DNA from: Deltaproteobacteria bacterium | GTDB taxonomy: Bacteria; Myxococcota_A; UBA9160 | Assembly: GCA_003520425.1 (NCBI GenBank) | Contig: DOUU01000190.1 | Location: 5,399-10,553, forward strand | Direction: 5' to 3' | Length of the DNA stretch: 5,155 nucleotides | In this document: piece by piece, positions 1 to 5,155 of the stretch | How positions within the stretch are numbered: position 1 is the stretch's first letter | Layout: every line of letters starts with the position of its first letter | Program-made: the position numbers and the translations under genes | The notes under the pieces: generated by a model | What the model saw: the letters and a program-made list of their open reading frames with translations, nothing else | Database searches by the model: none | Told to the model about the DNA's origin: nothing

Positions 1-209
1 AAGCCGCGCATGCGCTTGTAGCGGGCCACGATATCGGTTGCGGTGTACCCCTCGGGATGGCCCACGTGCAGCCCGTCGCCGGAGGGGTAGGGAAACATGT
101 CGAGCACGTAGAACTTGGGCTTGGCCGGGTCGATCTCGGCGCGGAAGGTCTTGTGGTCCCGCCAGTAGGCCTGCCACTTGGGCTCGATGCGTTTCGGGTC
201 GTACGGCAT
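1..209 (-). CDS. leuS: Leucyl-tRNA synthetase, N-terminal fragment (cut by window edge)
   Basis: This class I aminoacyl-tRNA synthetase charges tRNA-Leu with leucine using ATP in the cytoplasm. Only the first 69 codons are present; the full protein is usually about 800-900 residues, so the editing domain, KMSKS loop and anticodon-binding parts lie outside the window. The visible part begins [16 protein letters not shown], the usual LeuRS opening. It continues with [16 protein letters not shown], the first strand of the Rossmann catalytic domain, and the class I HIGH signature as HVGH at residues 48-51, followed by PEGYTATDI. The start is well fixed: reading upstream in this frame there is no ATG, GTG or TTG before a TGA at 252-254. 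No clear Shine-Dalgarno sequence precedes the ATG. The gene is divergent from the DUF299 regulator, with 29 bp between start codons. Identification rests on motifs seen directly and is very secure. Confidence 0.96.
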   Translation of the reverse strand, partial: MPYDPKRIEPKWQAYWRDHKTFRAEIDPAKPKFYVLDMFPYPSGDGLHVGHPEGYTATDIVARYKRMRG

Positions 210-238
210 GGCCGGGAGACTGCCGCTAGAGTCGAGGT
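210..238. promoter_or_regulatory. 29-bp divergent start region, possible -10 for a leaderless start
   Basis: This short gap separates the divergent start codons of leuS and the DUF299 regulator. Neither start has a well-placed Shine-Dalgarno: GGGAGA at 214-219 is 19 bases from the plus-strand GTG, and GAGGT at 234-238 abuts it. TAGAGT at 227-232 fits the TANNNT -10 pattern and lies 6 bases before the GTG at 239, where transcription would begin on or next to the start codon. No -35 resembling TTGACA is visible at the right distance, so the promoter call is weak. Any leuS promoter would have to lie within the regulator's coding sequence. Confidence 0.3.
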
Positions 239-1087
239 GTGTCCACCGCCATCAACGCCAAGTTTGCCGAGGTGTTCGTCGTTTCCGACGGGACCGGCGA
301 GACGGCGACCGGCGCAGTGCGCGCCGCCATGTCGCAGTTTCAGACCTCTTGGAGGCTGCGCACGTTCGGCGACGTGCGCCATGAGTCGCAGGTGCGCCGT
401 GTGGTCGAGCTTGCCCAGCGGTCGGGCGCGCTCGTGGTCTTCACCGTGGTGGACAAACGGGTGGCGGAGAAGATCCGAAACCTGAGCGCCGAGCTTGGCG
501 TCCCGGTGGTCGACGTCCTAGGCCCCCTCATTTCGAACGTGGCGCAGCACCTGCACGTCGAGCCCAAGCTCAAGCCCGGGCTCTTGCACGGGTTCTCGGA
601 CCAGTACTTCCGTCGGATCGAAGCCGTCGAGTTTGCGGTGCGCCACGACGACGGCATGAACATGCACACCCTGTTCGAGGCGGACCTTGTGCTCACCGGA
701 CCCTCGCGGACCTCGAAGACGCCGCTCTCGATGTATCTCGCGCAGCGCGGTTACAAGACGGGGAACGTGCCGCTCATCCCCACCATCGAGCCGCCCCGGG
801 AGCTGTGCGAGATGGACCCGCGCAAGGTCCTCGGTCTCCTCCTTGACCCTGCGTCCCTTTTGACGGTGCGGCAGGCGCGCATTCGCACCATGGGTGCTCC
901 GCCGTACTCCGCCTACGTCGACCGCGACGGGATCACCCAGGAGATCGAGCGGGCGCGAAGGGTCTTCCGCTCGCACGGCTGGCGCATCGTCGACACGACG
1001 GGCAGGGCCGTCGAGGAGACGGCCTCCCGTGTGCTCGAGCTCCTCGGCGCGGATTCGGTCTCGACGGGCCAGCCCGGCCTCGGCTAG
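239..1087 (+). CDS. DUF299 kinase/pyrophosphorylase, probable PPDK regulatory protein
   Basis: Members of this family (PF03618; maize PDRP1, Bacillus YqfL, E. coli PpsR) inactivate pyruvate phosphate dikinase or PEP synthase by ADP-dependent threonine phosphorylation and reactivate it by phosphate-dependent dephosphorylation. They thereby set the pyruvate/PEP balance in the cytoplasm. At 282 residues the protein has normal family length. Visible motifs are SDGTGETA (16-23) near the N-terminus, [13 protein letters not shown] (127-139), the P-loop [11 protein letters not shown] (154-164), and a C-terminal part with Y223, Y226 and [15 protein letters not shown] (248-262). The SRTSKTPLS form of the P-loop is, from memory, that of PPDK regulators, whereas PEP-synthase regulators read SRCGKTPTS or similar, so PPDK is the inferred target. 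The GTG start is chosen because an in-frame TAG lies at 227-229 and the next in-frame ATG (330) would remove the first motif. The last 4 bases overlap the stop of the convergent exporter gene. No dikinase gene is in the window, and the target assignment is inference. Confidence 0.95.
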   Translation: MSTAINAKFAEVFVVSDGTGETATGAVRAAMSQFQTSWRLRTFGDVRHESQVRRVVELAQRSGALVVFTVVDKRVAEKIRNLSAELGVPVVDVLGPLISNVAQHLHVEPKLKPGLLHGFSDQYFRRIEAVEFAVRHDDGMNMHTLFEADLVLTGPSRTSKTPLSMYLAQRGYKTGNVPLIPTIEPPRELCEMDPRKVLGLLLDPASLLTVRQARIRTMGAPPYSAYVDRDGITQEIERARRVFRSHGWRIVDTTGRAVEETASRVLELLGADSVSTGQPGLG

Positions 1088-4000
1088 GCGAGCCCCTTCT
1101 TGGCCTCGAGCTCCTTCTGGTAGCGCATGGCCTCCCGCTGCTCTTCGGTGAGCAGAGCCGTCGCCACCTTGGGCCGCAGGATCGAGTAGAAGGTCGGCAC
1201 GATCGTGATCGCGCCCAGCATGTTCACGATCATCAGGATGACCAGCAGATACGCCATTTCGGCCTGGAACCGCAGGTTCGAGAAGGTCCACAGGAAGATG
1301 CCGCCCACGACCGTGGTGGCGGTGAAGCTCACCGCCATCCCGGTGGTACGGACGGCACGGCGGATCGCTTCGTCGATGTCCGAGGTCTCCGCCACCTCCT
1401 GTCGTATGCGGTCCACGATGTAGATCGCGTAGTCGACGCCAATGCCCACGCCGACCGACTGCACCGGCAAGGTGTTGATGTTGAGCCCGACGCCCGCAAT
1501 CGCCATGTACGCGAGGGAGACCAGGGTGGCGGTCGAGATCTGCAGGAAGATGATCCCGCCGCTCGCCGGCGATTGATAGGTGATGGAGTGCAGGATGAAG
1601 ATCACGAGGAAGATGAGGGAGATGTTCGCGACGTGGCTGCGCTCCACCTCTTCGTTGATCGCGGCCAAGATCCCCATCACACCGCCTGCCATCACGAACT
1701 GGGCGCCGCGGGTCCAGGACTGCGTCGGCTGGTACTCGGGCGTGTGGTCCACGGATTTCATGTCCTGCACGATCAGCTGATTGGTGTTCACCGCGAGTGC
1801 GCGGACGCCATATTCCTCGCTCTCCCACCACTGCGACACGTCCCCGTTGTCCCAGTCGGCGAGCCCGGAAGGCCACGTGAAGACCTGGCCCTCGGCGACC
1901 GCGTTCTTCGCGTTCTCGTAGCTCTCGTGGGCACCCTTCTTGAACTCGTCGATCCAGGTCGGGAGCCCGTCCAGCTTGGCGGTCTTCACCTCGAAGGGCT
2001 TGTACGCCTCGTCCGCTCCACGCACCCGCACGTTGAGCGTGTGGTGCCGCGAGGGAAGGAGCGGATCCAGCATGTAGTAGAAGATGTCCGTCAGCTTCGC
2101 CGGGGTCCAGAGCGGTGCGTCATGGGGGGCCTTGTCCTTGTCGAGGCGGACGATCACCTCGCCCACGGGATGGTGCTCGATGAAGTCTTCGCTTGTCGCG
2201 ACGGCACGCTGGATCGTGTCGCCCTTATGGTTGGGATAGAAGAAGGAGATGTTTGCGTCGCGCCCGTCGTCGGTCATGTAGGGCCGCAAGAAGCCCGGCG
2301 GACCGTTGGTTTGGAGCTGGAAGATCATGGCGCGCAGCGTGCCCGGGTGCTCGGGGATGAAGTGCCACTTGGGATCGCCGTAGTGGTTCTGCTGCCAGGA
2401 GCCGCGCAGGAAGGGGACAAGCGACACGGACGCTCCAAGAGGGGTGTACTCCTTCATGAAGCGTTCGAACTCCTCCATCCGACGCACGGGCGACGAGTCC
2501 GCCGCCGCGTTCGGTCGGTCGCCGCTCACGTACACAACCATCGAGTCCACGCCGCCGAAGCGGCGGGCGATCTCCGCGGTCGCCACGTTGAACTCGTGCT
2601 TGGGCCAAAGCAGCGTCGAGCCGGGGGACGCCTCGCCGATCTTCGAGTACTTGAGGGTGATGAAAAGCGAGCTCCCGAACAGGAACACGGTCGCAGCCCC
2701 GATCACGTACTTCCAGCGCGGATGCGTGACCGCCGTCCCGACCATGCGCATGGCGCGGATCATCGTCTTCGGGAGGAAGTGCTCGGATTCTCTCGGCGCC
2801 GGCAGGTAGCAGATCATGACCGGGTGCAGGATCTCCACGGTCGCCAGGATCGAGGCCACCCAGAACGCGCCGAACTTGGCAAGGTCGCGCATCTGCGGGA
2901 TCGACGTCACGAGGATGACGAGGAGGCCGCCCACGTCGACGAGGATCCCGAGGGTACCGGGGACGAAGACCTCCCCCATGGCGACGGTGGCCGCCTCGAC
3001 CTTCGCCTCCTGCGGGTCGCCGTAGCGCGGGAGCAGGAGCTCATAGTCCTCGAAGAAGCGTTCCGCCATCTGCACGGTGTGGGAGACCGCACGGGCGGTG
3101 ATGATCATGGGGATCACGAGCACCAGGGGATCGAACGTGATGTGGGTCCAGCCGGTAAAGCCAAGACCCCAGATCACGGTCGCGATCGCGGCGATCATGG
3201 GGATGAGGACGCCATGGAGCCGCCGGAAGTATCCGAGCAGCAACGCGAACACCGTGATGACGGTGCCGATGGTGTAGAGCCCGATCTCCTTCGCGTGCTT
3301 CAGGATCCAGCCCACATGGATCGGCTCGCCGGACACGAAGATCTGAACGTTGTTCGTCTGCTCCCTCGCCTTGATGGCCTGCACGTGATTGAAGACGGCC
3401 TGGTAGATCTCGCGGCTGTTCAGGCGGTCGGTCACGAAGCCGGCGGTGATCAGCGCCCCTTTCTCGTCCTTCGAGACCAGCCGCCCGAAGATGAAGGGCG
3501 GATTCTGTCGCACGAGCTCACGGATGTGGTCTGCCTCGTCCTGGGACTGAGGCGCCTTTTTCATCAAGATGTCGGAGTTGATGCTCCCGTCGGGGCCGAT
3601 CTCGACGACGCGCGTGCTGCGCGCGGCGACCGACTGGATCTGGTCGTGGTTCACGGGGTAGGGCGGATAGCGATGGTCGAGCTCTTTCAGGATCTCCTCG
3701 CTCGAGAGCGTGCCCTGCTCCTCCAGCTGCGATCGCAGCTCTTCGCGGGCCTGGGTCTTCGCGTCGTAGCCTTCGCCGTCGAGCGCCTTGGTGATGCGCG
3801 AGATCTTCTGCAGCGTCTCCGGGGTGAAGATCGTTCCATCCTTCACCACGACCGCGATGGCGACGAGGGACGATGTGCCGAACACGCCCGCGAACTTGTC
3901 CTGGGCGTTGATGAAGGGATGCCGGGGATAGAGCGCCCGGGCCGAGGTATCCACGCGCACGATCGGGCCGGGCAGCCGGTGGCCGGCGGCCGCCAGGGCC

Positions 4001-4137
4001 GCATTCACGATCGGGTAGAGGAAGAACAGAGTCTGTGCGATGAGCCAGATGGCGATCAGGAGGCGGTTCCGCGTGATGAAGCGCGCAAAGCGCAGGGTCG
4101 CGGTCTCGCGGACATGGTGCTGCGGTACGTCGGCCAT
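1084..4137 (-). CDS. RND/MMPL-superfamily membrane exporter
   Basis: This 1017-residue inner-membrane transporter belongs to the RND superfamily, MMPL branch (PF03176, COG1033), which uses the proton gradient to export lipids or other hydrophobic molecules. Hydrophobic stretches give the expected 12 helices in two halves: about 25-48; then 283-303, 308-328, 335-356, 390-412 and 420-445; 475-495; then 836-852, 858-882, 888-910, 932-951 and 960-985. Two large periplasmic domains lie at about 50-280 and 497-835. Helix 10 carries GVGIGVDYAIYI with the Asp902-Tyr903 pair typical of MMPL proton relays. The equivalent helix 4 instead reads ITARAVSHTVQMAERF, without an acidic residue. A charged tail (990-1017) ends the protein. 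The ATG is preceded by AAGAGGG (4142-4148 on the opposite strand) at a suitable distance. There is no adjacent periplasmic adaptor or outer-membrane gene, so it may act alone or with partners encoded elsewhere. Substrate unknown. Similar permeases often sit beside DUF1302/DUF1329 genes, which are absent here. Confidence 0.95.
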   Translation of the reverse strand: MADVPQHHVRETATLRFARFITRNRLLIAIWLIAQTLFFLYPIVNAALAAAGHRLPGPIVRVDTSARALYPRHPFINAQDKFAGVFGTSSLVAIAVVVKDGTIFTPETLQKISRITKALDGEGYDAKTQAREELRSQLEEQGTLSSEEILKELDHRYPPYPVNHDQIQSVAARSTRVVEIGPDGSINSDILMKKAPQSQDEADHIRELVRQNPPFIFGRLVSKDEKGALITAGFVTDRLNSREIYQAVFNHVQAIKAREQTNNVQIFVSGEPIHVGWILKHAKEIGLYTIGTVITVFALLLGYFRRLHGVLIPMIAAIATVIWGLGFTGWTHITFDPLVLVIPMIITARAVSHTVQMAERFFEDYELLLPRYGDPQEAKVEAATVAMGEVFVPGTLGILVDVGGLLVILVTSIPQMRDLAKFGAFWVASILATVEILHPVMICYLPAPRESEHFLPKTMIRAMRMVGTAVTHPRWKYVIGAATVFLFGSSLFITLKYSKIGEASPGSTLLWPKHEFNVATAEIARRFGGVDSMVVYVSGDRPNAAADSSPVRRMEEFERFMKEYTPLGASVSLVPFLRGSWQQNHYGDPKWHFIPEHPGTLRAMIFQLQTNGPPGFLRPYMTDDGRDANISFFYPNHKGDTIQRAVATSEDFIEHHPVGEVIVRLDKDKAPHDAPLWTPAKLTDIFYYMLDPLLPSRHHTLNVRVRGADEAYKPFEVKTAKLDGLPTWIDEFKKGAHESYENAKNAVAEGQVFTWPSGLADWDNGDVSQWWESEEYGVRALAVNTNQLIVQDMKSVDHTPEYQPTQSWTRGAQFVMAGGVMGILAAINEEVERSHVANISLIFLVIFILHSITYQSPASGGIIFLQISTATLVSLAYMAIAGVGLNINTLPVQSVGVGIGVDYAIYIVDRIRQEVAETSDIDEAIRRAVRTTGMAVSFTATTVVGGIFLWTFSNLRFQAEMAYLLVILMIVNMLGAITIVPTFYSILRPKVATALLTEEQREAMRYQKELEAKKGLA

Positions 4138-4161
4138 GAAGCCCTCTTCGTCGGTGAATCA

Positions 4162-4193
4162 GTCCAATAAAGGACGCCCGTAGCAGGACGTCC
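4162..4193. repeat. GTCC/GGAC repeat cluster with GGACGTCC palindrome
   Basis: GTCC at 4162-4165 pairs with GGAC at 4172-4175 around an AATAAA loop, and a perfect 8-bp palindrome GGACGTCC follows at 4186-4193. AGGACG is present as a direct repeat at 4171-4176 and 4185-4190. The cluster overlaps the best -10-like hexamer for the exporter gene, which is where a repressor site would be expected. The function is inference; the repeats themselves are plain in the sequence. Confidence 0.4.
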
Positions 4194-4203
4194 GTTTCAC
4201 ACA

Positions 4204-4261
4204 GCGGCGGTGGGAGGCGCGAACGGCGAGTTGCTCGCGCCGGGCGGCCATCTCCCGCCGC
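4204..4261. repeat. Nested inverted repeats able to form a bulged stem
   Basis: An outer stem pairs GCGGC (4204-4208) and GGGAG (4212-4216) with CTCCC (4252-4256) and GCCGC (4257-4261), giving 10 base pairs interrupted by a 3-base bulge. Inside it GGCGCGA (4216-4222) matches TCGCGCC (4235-4241), a perfect 7-bp arm with a 12-base spacer. An alternative hairpin GCGAG-TTG-CTCGC occupies 4226-4238. On the plus strand the stem is followed by ACCTTATTT, too mixed to be a good terminator tract. It could be a leader structure, an operator, or chance in GC-rich DNA. Confidence 0.35.
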
Positions 4262-4335
4262 ACCTTATTTCGGGAAGGCCCCTCGGGTCAAGGGAAGAGA
4301 CGCCTCGGGCGGCGCCGGAGCGCTCGACCCGGCCT

Positions 4336-4358
4336 GGGCCTTCGGCCCCGCATGGGGC
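4336..4358. repeat. Two overlapping, mutually exclusive hairpins upstream of the dehydrogenase
   Basis: GGGCC-TTC-GGCCC (4336-4348) and GCCCC-GCAT-GGGGC (4345-4358) share the run of C residues, so only one can form at a time. They lie 31 bases before the ATG of the plus-strand dehydrogenase, within a possible 5' leader. No U-rich tract follows, so neither is a terminator. Short GC stems arise often by chance in this base composition. Confidence 0.3.
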
Positions 4359-4389
4359 GTCATCTCGGGTGCGGTGCTAGCAGGAAGGC

Positions 4390-5155
4390 ATGCCGCCTCG
4401 ACCGCGGGTCCTCCTCTTCCATCCGCTTCCCGAAGACGCGCTCTCGAAGCTCGCCCGGCGTGTCGAAATCGTAACAGTGGGTCCCTCGGAGGGGGCGGCT
4501 CACAGCGAGAGGCGCAGGGTCCTGGACTCGGTCGATGGCGTCTTGTGCCTGCTTGTGGATCCGCTCGACGCGGCAGCCCTCGGCGCGGGCTCGCACCTGC
4601 GTGTGGTTTCCAGCATTTCGGTGGGTGTGGACCACATTGACCTCGAGGCGGCGACCGCGCTCGGCATTCCCGTCGGATACACGCCCTCGGTTCTGGCAGA
4701 AACCACGGCCGATTTGGCTTTTGCGCTCCTTCTCGCAGCGGCGCGGCGCGTGGCCGAAGGAGATCGCTTCGTGCGGTCGGGCGCGTGGTCGGGCGACCCG
4801 CCCGCCGTGCCGAGCGAGCCCGCGGGCCAGACGGCGCCATGGGGGCTCGACTTCATGCTCGGTCGTGACGTCCACGGCGCGACCCTGGGCATCGTCGGGC
4901 TCGGTGAGATCGGGCGCGCGCTCGCTCGGCGCGCCCAGGGCTTCGGGATGCGGGTCCTCGGCTGGTCGCGCACTCCGCGCACCCTCGCCGGGGTCGAGTT
5001 CATGGCGCTGCCGGACCTGCTGCGCGCGGCGGACTTTGTGAGCGTCCACGTCGCCCGCGCGCCGGAGACCGAGGGGCTGCTCGGCCGGGAGGCCCTCGCC
5101 CTCCTGCAACCGCATGCCATCATCGTCAACACCGCCCGCGGCGGAATCGTCGACG
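4390..5155 (+). CDS. D-isomer-specific 2-hydroxyacid dehydrogenase, glyoxylate/hydroxypyruvate reductase-like (3' end cut)
   Basis: This NAD(P)-dependent cytoplasmic enzyme should reduce a 2-keto acid such as glyoxylate or hydroxypyruvate to the D-2-hydroxyacid. The open frame runs 255 codons to the window edge without a stop; relatives have about 320-330 residues, so roughly 70-80 are missing. Visible are the substrate-domain segment SVGVDHIDLEAAT (77-89), IPVGYTPSVLAETTADLAFA (93-112), the Rossmann loop GLGEIG (170-175) after GRDVHGATLGIV, and NTARGGIVD (247-255) with catalytic Arg250. The partner Glu and His lie beyond the edge. After the second Rossmann strand it reads GWSRTPR with no acidic residue, hinting at NADP(H) use. 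Residues about 134-151 (SGDPPAVPSEPAGQTAPW) are longer than the usual short turn. An in-frame TAG at 4378-4380 and AGGAAGG at 4382-4388 fix the start. SerA and phosphonate dehydrogenase are less likely relatives. The family is certain, the substrate is not. Confidence 0.93.
   Translation, partial: MPPRPRVLLFHPLPEDALSKLARRVEIVTVGPSEGAAHSERRRVLDSVDGVLCLLVDPLDAAALGAGSHLRVVSSISVGVDHIDLEAATALGIPVGYTPSVLAETTADLAFALLLAAARRVAEGDRFVRSGAWSGDPPAVPSEPAGQTAPWGLDFMLGRDVHGATLGIVGLGEIGRALARRAQGFGMRVLGWSRTPRTLAGVEFMALPDLLRAADFVSVHVARAPETEGLLGREALALLQPHAIIVNTARGGIVD

Larger units (their letters stand above)
4138..4389. promoter_or_regulatory. Divergent intergenic region between exporter and dehydrogenase
   Basis: These 252 bases separate two divergent start codons and must hold both promoters. 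I find no convincing coding sequence: reading frames crossing it on either strand have no family-like protein. It holds Shine-Dalgarno sequences at both ends (AAGAGGG on the minus strand at 4142-4148 and AGGAAGG on the plus strand at 4382-4388). Its only AT-rich hexamers are AATAAA at 4166-4171 (TTTATT on the minus strand, 4 of 6 matches to a -10) and CTTATT near 4264-4269. Neither has a recognisable -35. CCTCGGG occurs at 4281-4287 and again at 4303-4309, 22 bp apart, and CTCGGG recurs at 4364-4369. The inverted repeats are listed separately. Promoter positions cannot be fixed from sequence alone. Confidence 0.5.

Noticed and set aside
57..485. 142-codon plus-strand frame over the leuS start and the beginning of the regulator
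   Set aside because: It is antisense to leuS, then out of frame with the regulator, and changes to Arg/Ser/Pro-rich sequence with no motifs.
1060..1110. Bidirectional terminator between the convergent genes
   Set aside because: The stop codons overlap and I see no GC-rich hairpin with a T run on either side.
518..1876. 452-codon open frame on the minus strand across the regulator and the exporter's 3' end
   Set aside because: It is antisense to the well-supported DUF299 gene and out of frame with the exporter. The translated protein is low-complexity Arg/Gly/Asp-rich and unlike any family I know.
1573..4170. 865-codon open frame on the plus strand, antisense to the exporter
   Set aside because: The translation is rich in Arg, His, Asp, Gly and Val with no family motif and no membrane or domain pattern. 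It mirrors a high-GC gene whose third-position bias suppresses stops on the other strand. The minus-strand frame has clear RND/MMPL motifs.
4252..4270. Rho-independent terminator (GC stem followed by ACCTTATTT)
   Set aside because: The T tract is broken, and no gene on either strand ends nearby: both flanking genes start here, so there is nothing to terminate.
4265..5132. Three overlapping minus-strand frames (4265-4840, 4360-5115, 4500-5132) opposite the dehydrogenase
   Set aside because: All lie antisense to a plus-strand frame with the full set of 2-hydroxyacid dehydrogenase motifs. Their own translations are Arg/Pro/Ala-rich without recognisable domains.

Overview
The window is high-GC, densely coded bacterial chromosome with strong G/C preference at third codon positions. 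I see no mobile element, CRISPR array or RNA gene. The LeuRS N-terminus, a regulator of the pyruvate phosphate dikinase (PPDK) type and a large MMPL/RND exporter would fit a deltaproteobacterial-type lineage (Myxococcota, Desulfobacterota, Binatota or similar). That placement is a weak inference, because no rRNA or marker tree is available here.

Layout: (1) bases 1-209, minus strand: the first 69 codons of leucyl-tRNA synthetase (leuS), running off the left edge. (2) A 29-bp divergent gap. (3) 239-1087, plus strand: a complete bifunctional kinase/pyrophosphorylase of the DUF299 family, which switches PPDK or PEP synthase on and off. (4) 1084-4137, minus strand: a complete 1017-residue RND/MMPL-family membrane exporter, convergent with (3); the two genes share a CTAG in which each strand reads its own TAG stop. 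(5) 4138-4389: a 252-bp divergent intergenic region with several nested inverted repeats and no convincing gene. (6) 4390-5155, plus strand: the first 255 codons of a D-isomer-specific 2-hydroxyacid dehydrogenase of the glyoxylate/hydroxypyruvate reductase type, cut off by the right edge before its catalytic Glu and His.

No two adjacent genes share an orientation, so nothing here is an operon and functional coupling is limited. The DUF299 regulator and the 2-hydroxyacid dehydrogenase both touch C2/C3 (pyruvate, PEP, glyoxylate) metabolism. The exporter has no membrane-fusion or outer-membrane partner in the window. I found no clearly novel multi-gene system. The points most worth checking are the shared stop palindrome, the very tight leuS divergent start region with a possible leaderless GTG start, the lopsided proton-relay motif and large periplasmic insert of the exporter, the structured intergenic region, and the insert in the dehydrogenase.
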